Shown: positions 20,990-33,264 of the stretch, piece by piece
Layout: every line of letters starts with the position of its first letter
Position numbering within the stretch: position 1 is the stretch's first letter
From: Rutidosis leptorrhynchoides
Taxonomy: Eukaryota > Streptophyta > Magnoliopsida > Asterales > Asteraceae
Assembly: GCF_046630445.1 (NCBI RefSeq)
Contig: NC_092340.1
Coordinates: 21,573,001-21,637,000 of the forward strand
DNA: 64,000 nt
Reading direction: 5' to 3'
Notes under the pieces: generated by a model
What the model was told of the DNA's origin: nothing
Database searches by the model: none
Seen by the model: only the letters and a program-made list of their open reading frames with translations
Program-made: the position numbers and the translations under genes

Positions 20990-21121
20990 ACAAGTTGACT
21001 TGTTCAAACGTCTAAATTTTAGTAACGACTTTTTAATAGTAACTAAATATCATTATTAATGGCCGAATAATAAGTCGTCGCTAAAAGATCGTCACAAATT
21101 AACGATCGTTGTATTGTAGTG
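20990..21121 (-). mobile_element. CACTA transposon end, remnant
   Basis: The right edge, read in reverse, starts CACTACAATACAACGATCG and continues with repeated GCGACGAC and TTTTAGCGAC words, the subterminal repeat style of plant En/Spm (CACTA) elements. The opposite CACTA terminus was not found to the left, so this is a truncated end. Confidence 0.5.
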
Positions 21122-22644
21122 TGACTATATTTGACCCTGACTATTTTGATCGATTAATCCCTATATTGACCAATTAATCCCGAGTAATCCCAGTTAATCA
21201 TTCTGATTTTTGAACCAGATGTTGACTGTGTAATTGCTCAACAATCTCCATTGACGGAGGGTCGATCAACTTTGATTACTCGGTCCTAAATATCACATGT
21301 TTTAAATTTTGAAACATTATAATTTTCTTCTCTTAATTAACTAGGCAATATATAATTTTTAGGATTTTATAATTTTATGTTTGTATTTTTATCATTTTAT
21401 TTAAGATCATAGGACACCACTTTATGTAAATGGGTAAACTAGACTTCGTTCATATTCCTCAAGAGCACGAGTATACTTACTACTGTTACGGATGACTGTG
21501 GATCGTTTGAAAGATCAAAAGAAACAATTTATTGATCATTATGTAACATGTTCTTTTTTTATGTATATACTGAATCGTGGCTTATGAATTAAATTTTTAA
21601 ACTCGAAATATTTAAGCATCATTGCTTACCACTAATGATTTCAAATCCCGGTTAACTTGCTTATATATGTTGTCACAACTAGATGAATTGCTATTAACAT
21701 TTAACACTATATTCTGTTTGAAATAAGGTAAAAATGATCTTGGATATAATAATAGATGGGCAATAATAATGATACTAAATCGATCTTCGTTTTCCCACTT
21801 TATACTTTATCAAATAGACAATGAGAAAGTGTCCTAAAGGTATTTCGAAGGGTCGGTTGACTGAAACTGCTTACAATGGTTTGATTTGCATGCATGGTTG
21901 ACCTTTCCCATGAATGCACGGGATTCTTCCCTACAACGAGACAACATTAATGTCTCTTCCCAATTTTAAGGATATAATGATGATATTTCACTTAGCGTGA
22001 GTGTGGTTATGGGTCAAAACTACGCTCATAATCATTATTGCGATAAAATTAATTTTCTTAACCATTTGATTTGGTTAAAAGTGGTTAGGTTAATTTGATT
22101 AAACTGATTAACGACTACTTATAAAACGGTTAATTAATTTGGTCAATCATTTATTGAAAAAAATTATTAATTTAATAAGTTTGTGCCTATACTACACAAA
22201 ATGACATTTTCATATAAGAATTTTCCTACATTTCTAGTGAAAAATAAAAGTTGATCAATGTCGTTTTTACACTATAAATTAATGCAAGAAACCACTAATT
22301 ACTGGACAAAGCATAAATTCATGTAATGTTCTTAAAATGTAGAATTTTCTTCGGATTTCTTAATCCGTCCAAACTAAAAAGTGAGAATAATGTTACACAT
22401 TGATCTACAAGGTTTACTGTTTTAACAACTTGACCATTTTCCATAAAAGCGATCACAGATAAATATATAAAATACTAACTGGTGTAGGTGCGGTTACCTT
22501 TTATTATCATATTCGACCCACAATTTCGTCTAATTCAAAAGTGTTAATCAAACCCGCAGTTATTCATTCGGTTCGGTTAATTCGATGCGAATTTTTCGAT
22601 TAATATTGTTACAGTTCAGTTAATGCGGTTTTATGCTCACCCCT
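21122..22644. other. Intergenic, nothing recognised
   Basis: About 1.5 kb of AT-rich DNA. No gene, RNA gene or transposon end was recognised. Confidence 0.5.
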
Positions 22645-22909
22645 ATTTCACACATTTAAAAATAACTGTCACTACTTGAAGTTTTAATTTTCAATTTTAA
22701 TTTTAAATATTATTATTATTAAATATATTTATATGAGTACAATATTTCATAAAAAATATATTAATCAAAATACCTTTAACTTTTAGTTCATTTATATAAA
22801 TTTCATTAAATACTATATGATGTTTACAAAAATATTTAGAGACGAATTTAATTAAAAAAGGACTTTTAAAAGTCAAAATAAGATAGTTATTTTGAGATGG
22901 AGGGAGTAC
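22645..22909. mobile_element. Stowaway-like MITE, strongly diverged
   Basis: The right end TTTTGAGATGGAGGGAGTAC is a good Stowaway terminus. The left end (ATTTCACACATTTAAAAATA) is only a loose inverted match. The interior is AT-rich and noncoding. Confidence 0.45.
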
Positions 22910-23484
22910 AATTTTTAATATTTAAGAAAGAATTAAAGTATTTAATAATTATATATCCAATGGTAGAGAGACAATTTCTCTACTTTTGAATCGAGTAATA
23001 GGTTCCCTTTACTTTAGTTCTCGAGTTTTATAGAGAAAGGAATGAAAATGCAATTAAGAGAAGTGAAAGTGAATTAAGTGAAATTATTTGATTCAGAAAA
23101 AAAGATTTGAAGAAAAATTATTAAATCAAAATCATCGTTTCTCTTCCTTTCATTTTCTTCTCTCGGAACTCGAGAACACAAAAAAAATTAAGTTTCATTT
23201 CATTTCCTTTTATATTAGAACTCTGAAACAAAATCTTTGAATATGAGGATTAGTTGTCTACGTATCACCTCCATACTCAATAATCAAAAGATGAAGTTAT
23301 ACATCAAACTCCCGAATTAATAAACTTAAGAATGAATATACTATGTATCAAACAACTAGAGAACCCTGATTAGAACATAGACAAGATTGGATTGTTATAC
23401 TAAATTATTTGTAACAAGAGTTGTGGAGAGTGATGCTGTGAACGAAGGCTATAACTTTATAGAAACCATGAATATAACACAAAT
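22910..23484. other. Intergenic, nothing recognised
   Basis: AT-rich spacer. A weak inverted match between CTCGAGTTTTATAGAG-type sequence near 23020 and TCTCGGAACTCGAG near 23160 suggests another old MITE, but this is not certain. Confidence 0.4.
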
Positions 23485-23489
23485 AAATG

Positions 23490-23997
23490 TAATGCGGAAT
23501 AAGAGATCGATGTCTTAAACAATAAGAATAATAAATTGTGAACACAAAATAAACAAAACCTCGCGTCTGTTTATAGCTCACGAAAGAGATAAAGCCTCTA
23601 AGGCAATTAACAACTTTTACTTTCTTTATTAAACTCCAAAACTAATTATATATTCATTTATCATCACTATATATAATTATATATAGTTGCTAGATAACAA
23701 GATAAACTAAAACTAAATAACTAACATCAAGAAAGTAGGAACCGACTACTTTCTTTGATAATAGATAAACATAGAATAATTAAACATAAAAATATTAACT
23801 TTTGGATAAACATGAAACTTTAAAACTCCGAGTATGTTTGCAATTTAAACGAAAGCTTTATTTGACCACCATATTACCCAATTCCCCTTCGCATGCTCTT
23901 TGGCCCAAATACTATCAAATACTTGGCCCGATTTTTTGATGGATTTGGGTCGATTGTTGGACTTGGACTTTTACAATCAACACATAATTCTGCATCA
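23490..23997 (-). repeat. 3' LTR of miniature Gypsy derivative
   Basis: Near-copy of 24650-25153. It ends in TGCATCA on the plus strand, which is the TGATGCA start on the element strand. Confidence 0.85.
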
Positions 23998-24630
23998 TTC
24001 TCCACTTCTTTAAAATGACTTGTCCTAGAGTCTACATCATCCCTACTATTTATGACACAAAAATCACCACTATTGTTTACACACAAATCAGCAACATTAA
24101 AAGTGACTAAACCATTATAATGACCCGAGAGTTTATTATATGCATGGTCGTTAATTTCTATCACATGAAAAGGACCATAAGCCATTTCATCTTCACCATC
24201 ACAGGTGACTGTTGACCCCAATGTCACTAATATAATAGCCCGGTCTCTTGTGCTTCTTCTTCATCATCTGTATCATAGACGGGTTCTTCATCCTCACCAT
24301 CTGTATCATATATAGGTTCGGAATATTGATCCACAACAGGTTTAGGAACGTATTCCAGATTAAAAATTTGTTCAACCTTCATACCAATGGTCGGTAAGGG
24401 ATCATCCGCTCGGCGTATCGGTGAATGGATTCATACTTTCCCACTGGTTCTCTATTTGATACGAAGCATAGCTTGCATCATATTTATGATGTCGGCCCAA
24501 CTCTAATTCTGATATCCTTCGCTGCAAACGCTCGATCTCAGCATCACGAGGATCACTATCACTGCTTCTCTCGGCGAATCTGTGACTCGTTCGACTGTAA
24601 TACTGACCACTCTGTTGTCGTTTAGCCATG
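23998..24630 (-). other. Interior of miniature Gypsy derivative
   Basis: From the primer-site side, a short gag-like start reads MAKRQQSGQYYSRTSHRFAE and continues with RDAEIERLQRRISELELG, a coiled-coil N-terminus typical of chromovirus gag. Next comes an acidic YDTDGEDEEPVYDTDDEEE part, then the integrase-end-like segment named above. It is a remnant with large losses. Confidence 0.6.
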
Positions 24631-24647
24631 CCTGAAATCTGATACCA
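24631..24647 (-). other. Primer binding site, initiator-Met type
   Basis: On the element strand TGGTATCAGATTTCAGG directly follows the 5' LTR. Its first nine bases match the usual initiator tRNA-Met primer site of plant LTR elements. Confidence 0.65.
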
Positions 24648-24649
24648 TG

Positions 24650-25153
24650 TAATGCGAAATAAGGGATCGATGGCTTAAACAATAAAATAATAAATTGTGA
24701 ACTCAAAATAAACTAAACCTCGCGTCTGTTTATAGCTCACGAAAGAGACAAAGCCTCTAAGGCAATTAACAACTTTTACTTTCTTTATTAAACTCCAAAA
24801 CTAAAAATATATTCATTCATCATCACTATATATATATTGGCTAGATAACAAGATAAACTAAAACTAAATAACTATCATCAAAAAAGTAGGAACCGACTAC
24901 TTTCTTTGATAATAGATAAACATAGAATAATTAAACATAAAAATAAAAATATTAACTTTTGATAAACATGAAACTTTAAAACTCTTAGTATGTTTGCAAT
25001 TTAAACAGAAGCTTTATTTGACCACCATATTACCCAATTCCCCTTCGCATGCTCTTCGGCACAAATACTATCAAATACTTGGCCCGATTTTTTAATGGAT
25101 TTGGGCCGATTGTTGGACTTGGACTTTTACAATCAACACATAATTCTGCATCA
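24650..25153 (-). repeat. 5' LTR of miniature Gypsy derivative
   Basis: About 504 bp, adjoining the primer site and the right AAATG target duplication. Confidence 0.85.
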
Positions 25154-25158
25154 AAATG

Positions 25159-25985
25159 GTTATCATATTAAATTAAACTAGTTTAATACCCGCAATCTTG
25201 CGTGTTTGAACCGGAAACTATTTGGAATTTTTATTATGATAAAATATAGAGACAAGTAATTTCCAACTCTTAATATGACCTAAATTAAATGTGTCAATCG
25301 TGCACAATTAGTTCTAATGACCCATTGAATTAACACAAAATAATTATACATATAATCATTTGGCAAAGTTGGGTTCACCGTTCAATTTATCTAGATAAGT
25401 AATTTCACTTTTTTTATTTTTTTAACTACACTTATTTGAATTTAAAATTATAATGTCTTAGTACTCACTTAATAGGGAGCCTGGGTTTGACACTTCCACT
25501 CCTTCGCCAACATCATTTTATTTTTGTATCAAAATAGACTCCGGCCCGATAGTAGCAACAATGGGCCTCTATGTGCTTCGGCCATAACAGAAGCAATCGT
25601 TATATAGACAGCGTCCCTGTTAACCAAATCAGCAATGCAAGTAATTTATGTTAGCAATTTGTTAGGTTTATTCCAATTATACTATAGTTGTTTGGGTTTT
25701 TTTTTTTTTTTTACTTGTCGAGCTTTTAGTTTTGCTGTTAAAATAGGAACGAATCAGTGATTTTTACTTAGGTACACTTAAAACAAAAGATAATTTGGTA
25801 GGTTACAGATTGATAAATACACACTTATATTAGAATAGGAACAATTAAGGTGGTTAGCGCGCTCCGGTACATAAAAAGGGTGAACTGTGTGATCGCACTA
25901 CTATCTTTTGATAGCATATCTTGTCATATCTATTACTAAACATGCAGTTTATACATAGGATCGTGTCACCAAAACTGTACAACAA
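25159..25985. other. Intergenic, nothing recognised
   Basis: AT-rich spacer. No gene, RNA gene or mobile element end was recognised. Confidence 0.5.
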
Positions 25986-26006
25986 ACGTTCCCTAATTAT
26001 GGTGCC

Positions 26007-26105
26007 TTATTTGCGTGTGTCATTCAGGTCTTCATTCCTTTTTATTTTTCGATGAGCTGCACTCATGCGTTGACGAAAACTGAAATCAGGGAAATCCTCA
26101 AGCGC
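26007..26105 (-). CDS. Possible terminal exon of a decayed or unrecognised host gene
   Basis: A minus-strand frame reads LEDFPDFSFRQRMSAAHRK and ends NEDLNDTRK before a TAA at 26007-26009. It is preceded by a pyrimidine-containing tract and a CTGCAG acceptor-like site near 26105-26110. Composition (Arg, Lys, Asp and Phe-Arg rich, no low complexity) is more protein-like than the surrounding AT-rich DNA. I do not recognise the protein. No donor exon could be tied to it with certainty, so it may be chance. Confidence 0.25.
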   Translation of the reverse strand, partial: ALEDFPDFSFRQRMSAAHRKIKRNEDLNDTRK

Positions 26106-26109
26106 TGCA

Positions 26110-28374
26110 GTTGTAACAGAACATTAGGGCCACCTTCCATTGTAGCTGCTAGTGAAAACTAAAATCAAAAACAAAAAAATTATTCAACGTTACGTAAGTA
26201 CAATTGAGACTTGTATTGTAGTAAAAGTATAATCAATACTTTCACCCATTTATAATATTTTTCTCTCATACACTTCATTTAAAGAAAAATTCTACAAACT
26301 CTTTTGTCATTGTTTTCAAAAATCTCAGTTTACACACACACCAAAACACCACCACTGCACCCAATACATCTATGACACTGGAAACACACACACCTTTACA
26401 AAGTATTAAAATCATTACTACCCATCTCCTCCTTATATCTTCCTATTCAACCCAAAATATCCATATGAACTGACATATCACTCTTAAAAAGGCATTGAAA
26501 ATCTTAGGGGACCCGTAATTGTTGCTGAAAGTTTAACGTCTATCTAGACCCACAAAAAAAATGCCAGATCTTGTTTAGATGGAAAGTTAAAAGTAGTGAA
26601 ACCTGAGTTCAACTTCTTTGGCATCATGGCATGTTGCAGCTGATGAAATCATTCTCACTTCTCAAACACTTAGTAGTGCGGATTGTAACCGTAGATATAG
26701 TACCAATACAGATTGATTCGCAACACCTCAGCTGCCTTTGTCTCCTTGTTTTCGAGTTTTCTCTCGACCAGACCAACATTCACCAAGTCAGTGAACCACA
26801 CACTTTTTCTTAACAAAGTCGTCAACTCAAATGTAAAGACTGTAATCACTAAAGAAGAACAGAATTTAATAAACTAACACAAAGAAATAAAATCAGGAAT
26901 ATCAAAGATGTCATGGTTAGTAATAAGTTTAAATGTTTTACTTACATATAATATGAGTCGCCTCACAAATACATAGATGTTGGTGAATCACTGACTCATA
27001 CCACTCATCAGATCGTTAGCTTCAATTAACTTTAAATTAACCAAAATTATAGGACCAATTATAAGTGACCTAAACCAAGGTAGAAAAAATTCGATTACAT
27101 TCCTCACCTAATTTTAAAACTTTAACTTAGACCCGATGACTTATATGTAAGAAGGTTAAATCTCTTGATCAAAAGCTTCTTTAGAAACATTCAAAACTTC
27201 GTAGAAATATTTATGATTTACAACTACTGCATCAGTAGCAGCAGATGATAACCAATGAAGTTATTATCAACATAAAATGTTAGAAGTAAAAACTTACATT
27301 GGATAGCAGCAAGTTTATAATGGTCTTCTTTATCATGATCATCATCTTCAACCTAACTAAATAAAAAACCCAAATGTTCTATTGCAACTTTCAATATAAT
27401 TAACGGACAAAGTTTCGGAATTTTAATGAAACATAACTACAGTTTGGCTATGCTAGATGTATCTTGCATAGACCTTATATAATGAACATTAAAAACAACT
27501 AAAATGAGTAACACAGACCTTATATTAGCTTCTACATAAACCATCTGAACATTACAAAAAAAACATCATTTATCAAACTCAGTCTTCCTGGTGAAAATAT
27601 GAAAATAAAAAATATACAGTAAAAAAATGTCAACTTGGTTTATTAGAATGAATTAAAAGGACAATTTAATAGAGAAACAAACTTAACCTGATTCAGCAAT
27701 CAATAATATTAAAAGACAAACAAACTTAACTTGATTCAGCAATCAATAATATTAGGGAACCAAGATGCACTGATGGATGAAGCTTATTCTGATAAAACAA
27801 TAACTCAGAAGTCAGAAGGATACCTGCCAAAATATCATCAAACCAAATCAAATCACATCCATTATGAAAATTGTAACCAACAACAACAAATAGAGTTCAT
27901 AACAATATAACTAACTATATATGATATTCTTAAACGCTTACTTCTAATTACAGCAAAGTCCACAACCGATATCACTTTTATAAACATACATAACATTCAG
28001 CAACATATGTTTGAATCAACTAACACCCAAATTTCAGAATGAAACACACTTTAAGATTCATGGTACACATATAATAAAAACTACAGATATAATAAACACT
28101 TGAACATGATATATAACTCAAAATAAAGATTACAAAAAACAGAAAGCGTAATACGGAGTCATAAATAGATAACCATCTAATAAATTTAAGATTACAAAAA
28201 AAAAAAGAAAAAAGTATAGAAATCAAACCTCAAACATGAAGATTCATGAAGCATTAAAGGAAGATGAATCCTTCGTTATTGTATGGAATACTAAAATACT
28301 GATTCATCATAACCTAATGTGCTCAAAACAGGATGTATCGAACCATAACTTCATAAAGTGATGGAACGTGAATT
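26110..28374. other. Intergenic or intronic DNA with one possible exon
   Basis: About 2.3 kb with no identified gene. On the minus strand a 68-codon frame without ATG (about 26670-26870) includes WFTDLVNVGLVERKLENK followed by ETKAAEVLRI, whose composition is exon-like. A 37-bp word around CTTGATTCAGCAATCAATAA is tandemly duplicated at 27676-27753. The rest shows no signal. Confidence 0.35.
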
Positions 28375-28379
28375 ATGGT

Positions 28380-28518
28380 TGTTGGAAGCTTCGACGAGCC
28401 CAACACACCACTATAGAGGATCTAGACTATACTAGACTCACTACACCAACACTTTGACGTTGGTTAGCCTTTAATTTTATAAATCCATATTATTCTAAAT
28501 TTGCATTGTATTTTAACA
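28380..28518 (-). repeat. 3' LTR of Copia element A
   Basis: TGTTGGAAGCTTCGACGAGC to TATTTTAACA, 139 bp. One base differs from 32800-32938. Confidence 0.95.
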
Positions 28519-28525
28519 CTCCCCC

Positions 28526-31500
28526 TCAATGCAAATTTTCTTCCAACGATGTCTTGCAGACCATTCCAAGTGCTTCTCTGAATTTTTCAAACTTTGATTT
28601 ACTTAGGCTCTTGGTGAATATATCTGCAACCTGTTCATCTGTCTTTGTTGGCACCATCTTGATTTTTCCTTCAAGGACCTTCTCACGAACATAGTGATAG
28701 TGCACTTCTATATGTTTTGTTCTTGCATGAAAGACTGGATTTTCTGCTAGTCGTATAGCTGATAGGTTATCGCAAAGAAGATTTACTTGATAATCTGTTG
28801 ATTGATGAAGATCTTCCATTAGTTGTTTCAACCATGTAATTTCTTGTGTTGCTGATGATGCCGATCGATATTCTGCTTCAGTGCTTGATAAGGATACAGT
28901 TGGTTGTCTCTTGCTGCACCATGATATTACTCCCGATCCAAGACTAAACATGTATCCAGTTGTTGACCGTCGTGTATCATAGTCTCCAGCGTAATCGGCG
29001 TCACAATATCCAGTCACGTGACATTCTTTTGTTTTCTTGTATAAAATACCAAAGTTGATAGTGCCTTTAACATACCTTAAGATGTGTCGTACAACATCAA
29101 GGTGAGGCTTCTTCGGATTGCTCATGTATCGACTAACCACTCCAACTGCATAAGATATGTCTGGCCGGCTTAATGTGAGATAAATAAGACTTCCGACCAT
29201 CTTTCGATACATGGTAACATTTTGAAGATTTTTTCCTTCATCTGCTCGTAGTTTTGTATTCGGATCCATTGGGGTTGAGATAAGTTTGCAATTAAGCATT
29301 CCGTACTTTTGTAAAAGATCTCGCGCATATTTCTGTTGTCCCAGAAATAATCCTTCTCTTTTCTGCTCTATTTCGAGTCCAAGAAAATGTTTGAGTTCTC
29401 CAAGCTCCTTCATATGAAATCTGATAGACAGATTCTCTCTTGTTCTTTGGATCTCCTCATAGTGATCTCCCGTGATGATTAAGTCATCCACATATACTAG
29501 CACTATGTCTAGTTTTCCTTGATCTTGTTTCACAAATAAACTAGAATCTGAAGGAGCAACTGTAAAACCACTTTGTACTAAGAACTCACCAATTTTCCCG
29601 TACCAAGCTCTTGGAGCATGCTTCAAGCCGTATAGTGCTTTCTTTAATTTGCAGACATGGTCAGGATGGAACTTGTTCTCAAAGCCTCTTGGTTGCTCCA
29701 TATAAATTTCTTTGTCAAGTTCTCCATGTAAGAAAGCGTTCTTGACATCCATCTGCCACAGCTTCCAAGATTTGCTAGCGGCTAAAGCTAGTAGAACTCG
29801 AATTGTTGTGATCTTCGCCACTGGACTAAAAGTTTCTTCATAATCCAGCCCATATTGTTGAGAAAAACCTCTAGCAACAAGTTGAGCTTTATATCTTTCA
29901 ATGGAGCCATCTGATCGAGTCTTCACCTTGTAAACCCATTTACAAGATATTGGTTTTACATCTTTTGGCTTTGGAACTAAACTCCATGTCTGGTTTTCTT
30001 TTAGTGCATTAATTTCTTCTTCCATTGCTTTCTGCCACTCTCGACTTTGTGATGCTTCTTCATAAGTAGAAGGCTCGATAGGTATTGATTCATCCACATG
30101 AGCAACATTGGCATACCTTGGATTAGGTTGCCTCGGTCTTGTTGATCTCCGTAATTCTTGTACATGCTCCTCGACATCCATTTGGCTTGGACGAACCTCC
30201 TCGGATACAGATTGATGCACACCAGTTTTCCATGGACTCTTTTCCTTAGAGTACGACCATTATCCTTCTTTTATTGGATCCAATATCTGCTCTTTAGGTT
30301 CTTCTTTTTCTTCTGGACCTTCTTCTAATCCATGAGATTCTGGAAGCTCTATCTTTTGAGGTGACCACCATGAAGACGCTTCATCAAATACCACATTTCT
30401 TGAAGTATGGCACTTTCCAGTATTTGGATCACAACATCTCCATCCTATTCTTGATTCATCATAACCGACAAAAATGCACCGAATTGCCTTCTTATCAAAT
30501 TTGCTCCGGAGATGATCTGGCATGAAGACATAGCATACACATCCAAAAACTTTGAGATGGTTGACGATTGGCTTGATCTTCCATAATCTTTCAAATGGTG
30601 AAATATATCCCAACTTTGTTTGTGAGAGTCTGTTAATCACGTATGAAGCCGTTCTCATACATTCAGCCCAAAATCTTCCTGGCACATTCTTACCATGAAG
30701 CATACTTCGACAAGTTTCAGCAAGGTGACGATTCTTGCGTTCTGCCACTCCATTCTGTTGTGGAGTATTGGGGCAAGTTAATTGCCTTCTGATCTTGTGC
30801 TTCTCAAGATAGATATTGAACTCAGTCGATAAATATTCTCTTCCATTATCTGTGCGTAAGCACCGAATCTTATAATTGAGCTCACTTTCTATCTTCTTCT
30901 TGAATTCTTTAAACTTCAGAAAAGTCTCTGACTTCTCCTTCATGAAGTAAACCCACACATACCTTGAGAAGTCATCAATGAATGTCACCATATACTTCAT
31001 ACCTCCAAGTGATCTTTGTTTCACTGGGCCGAAGACATCTGAGTGTATGAGCTCTAGTGGTGTCTTGGACTGATGCGCGGACTCCTTGAATGGCAATTGG
31101 TGAGCTTTTCCAAATTGACATCCAGCACATATTGTATCTGTTCGGATATCAATTTGAGGAAGCCCATTTACTATGCGTTTCACCATCATGTCCTTTAACT
31201 TATTGTATCCCACATGCCCAAGACGTTCATGCCACAGATCAGCCGTCTCATTCTTTCGAGTCTTATCCACATATGCTGTTTCAGCAGATAGTACATAGAC
31301 CGACTCTATTCTTCTTCCTTGCATAATTGGATTGCCAACCACCTTCACTTTCTTGAATACGGACACATCTTCTGGTCCAAAGAGCACATAATTCCCTTCT
31401 GCTGTCAATTGTGGTACTGATAGTAAATTCTTCTTTATGCCAGGGACAAGATACACCTTCTCGAGTTGGAGCTTATGACAGTCGCCTTCATTTGGAATTA

Positions 31501-32635
31501 TTGTCTTTCCAATGTGAGAAATAGACAACCTTGAATTGTTGGCTGTCAACAAGACTCTCTTTCCTTTGTAATCCTCCATTTCTTGCAGCTTCGTCTCATC
31601 ATTGTAATCCTCCATTGACTTTAAGGTTGCTGCAAGAGCTTGATCATCCATGCCAGCTTCAACGGAGAGTCCTGCTTCTGCATCCCATGTTTCCTCATTA
31701 ATGGTTGCTTTGAATGTGACCTCTTTCTTCTCATCTCTTGCGGCGGCCACATTTCCTTCAAAAGTTCGCCTTCTGGAGAATCTACATTCTCGAGAAAAAT
31801 GACCCTTCTTGCCACAATTGAAGCATTCACCATTCTTTCTCTTATCATTTTCCCCGTATTGTTGGCGATGATCTCTTCTTCCTTGTTGAGCTCCCCCTGA
31901 AGCGTTGCCTTTTGATTTTGGGTGACCCTTCCACCCATATGTCTTACTTTCTTTCATCGTCTCTAGTCTTCGAGATGTTGCTTTCTTTTTATTGGTGAAG
32001 AGTGCATCTTCTCCGTCTTTTATGGTTACTTCATTCATCTGCTTGGCTAATGCCTCTTGATTAGCCAACAAATTCTCCAGCTCTATTAATGATGGTTGAG
32101 TAGGCCATCCTCTCACAGCGGCTATAAATCCATTATACTCGGACCTTAAGCCATGGATGATAATTCTCTTCATCCTTGCATCACTCACTTTCTCTTCAGG
32201 AGCAAGTTGAGATATCTCACGGAAAATTGATTTCACCTTGGTGAAATACTGAGAAGTAGACAGACTTCCTTGTGAGATACCCGCGAGCTCATTTTCCAAG
32301 AGCTGGAGGCGTGCTTCATTCTTCTTTGAAAATAATTTTTCAAAAGTTTCCCAAGCTGCCTTTGGTGTTTTCTCATCACGGATGTGCTCCAATAGATCCT
32401 CCTCGACTGTAGTCTTCAATATAAATAAAGCCTTCCCGGCCTTGATGTTTCATTTTCTCAAGGCTTCAGCATTTTCTTTCGGTGGAGGCGTTGTGTCACT
32501 GCCAGCAACTATTTCCCATAAATCCCGTCCTTGTAGGAAGGATTCTATGCAAGTCCGCCAATAACCATAGTTGTGGTTATTGAGACTCTTGATTCCACTG
32601 CTCGTACTTGCAAGATCTGTCATCATGACGTCCAA
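28526..32635 (-). pseudogene. Copia element A gag-pol region
   Basis: Read on the minus strand, the gag part carries the Copia gag signature LNNHNYGYWRTCIESFLQG near 32580 and a CCHC knuckle CFNCGKKGHFSREC near 31800. Integrase shows the HHCC finger (LWHERLGHVGYNKLK to CAGCQFGKAHQ) near 31090-31240, then core residues in HSDVFGP, RTDNGREY and NGVAERKNRH. Reverse transcriptase has [11 protein letters not shown] near 29490. RNase H has CDADYAGD and [10 protein letters not shown]. The proteins would copy the element RNA in cytoplasmic particles and insert the DNA in the nucleus. About two or three breaks. Confidence 0.85.
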
Positions 32636-32799
32636 CGTCCAATAAGCTTGGTCCCAGACCGATTAGCTTTCACAGTTCCTAACTGTGCTCCGACAGAATC
32701 TCCCTTAGAGCTTCGATGAAAACAAGCCGATGTAAATGTCCAACGTTTACCGATTTCCTCCACTAGAAATGGTCCCGAACGACCCGCTCTGATACCAAT

Positions 32800-32938
32800 T
32801 GTTGGAAGCTTCGACGAGCCCAACACACCACTATAGAGGATCTAGACTATACTAGACTCACTACACCAACACTTTGGCGTTGGTTAGCCTTTAATTTTAT
32901 AAATCCATATTATTCTAAATTTGCATTGTATTTTAACA
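32800..32938 (-). repeat. 5' LTR of Copia element A
   Basis: 139 bp, adjoining the initiator-Met-type primer site at 32780-32799. Confidence 0.95.
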
Positions 32939-32943
32939 ATTGT

Positions 32944-33252
32944 ATCGTTTCCAGAATAAATCGAACCCTAATTTTCAAAAATCGATGAAGCATTCACTGG
33001 TGTAATAAAACAGGATTGATCAATGTCTAGGGTTCCAGAAAGATTTATTGATACTTAATAAGTATCAATTAACATATGATGATGACCAGAAAGGTATAGG
33101 GTTCCAGTGAGAAAAATTGAGCGTGATATTTGTGAAGGGGAAGTTTTGAGATGAACATGGGGATGCGGTTTTGATTTTACGAAAAGAGGAAATAGATCGG
33201 ACAGGAAATAGTATAGCAGTTATCAATCTAGCAGTTATCAATCAAGGGGTCA
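32944..33252 (-). other. Possible host gene leader region
   Basis: On the minus strand the sequence has TAGGGTTCGATTTATTCTGG and GGAACCCTAGAC-like pieces, the style of a plant 5' untranslated leader. It continues across Copia element A into 28220-28374 (AGGATTCATCTTCC). No coding sequence is certain. If real, element A sits in the leader or first intron of that gene. Confidence 0.25.
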
Positions 33253-33264
33253 TCTGTAATTAGG

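Larger units (their letters stand above)
23490..25153 (-). mobile_element. Miniature Ty3/Gypsy derivative (gag start plus integrase end)
   Basis: This is an LTR fossil of about 1.66 kb. LTRs of about 505 bp (23490-23997 and 24650-25153) enclose only about 650 bp, and a 5-bp target duplication AAATG flanks the whole (23485-23489 and 25154-25158). The minus-strand order is 5' LTR, initiator-Met-type primer site, a gag N-terminus, an acidic stretch, a segment resembling the C-terminal end of chromovirus integrase (GPFHVIEINDHAYNKLSG and TFNVADL), purine tract AAGAAGTGGAGAA, 3' LTR. The LTRs differ at roughly 4% by eye, of the order of 1.5 million years under an assumed 1.3e-8 rate. It has lost nearly all of its pol region and could only have moved with help (inference). 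Confidence 0.75.
28380..32938 (-). mobile_element. Ty1/Copia LTR element A
   Basis: This is an LTR fossil of 4559 bp on the minus strand with short 139-bp LTRs. The primer site TTGGTATCAGAGCGGGTCG (initiator-Met type, plus-strand 32780-32799) adjoins the right LTR and a G-rich purine tract (complement of CTCCCCCTCAAT) adjoins the left. Order: gag with zinc knuckle, integrase, reverse transcriptase, RNase H, as in Copia. The LTRs differ at one base, so the insertion is young (under about 0.5 million years, wide error). Flanking bases ATGGT and ATTGT may be a drifted target duplication. The pol frame is largely readable with about two or three breaks. Confidence 0.9.

Noticed and set aside
25840-25900. 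tRNA-like piece around GGTTAGCGCGCTCCGG
   Set aside because: It resembles an A box by chance only. No B box at the right distance and no cloverleaf could be drawn.
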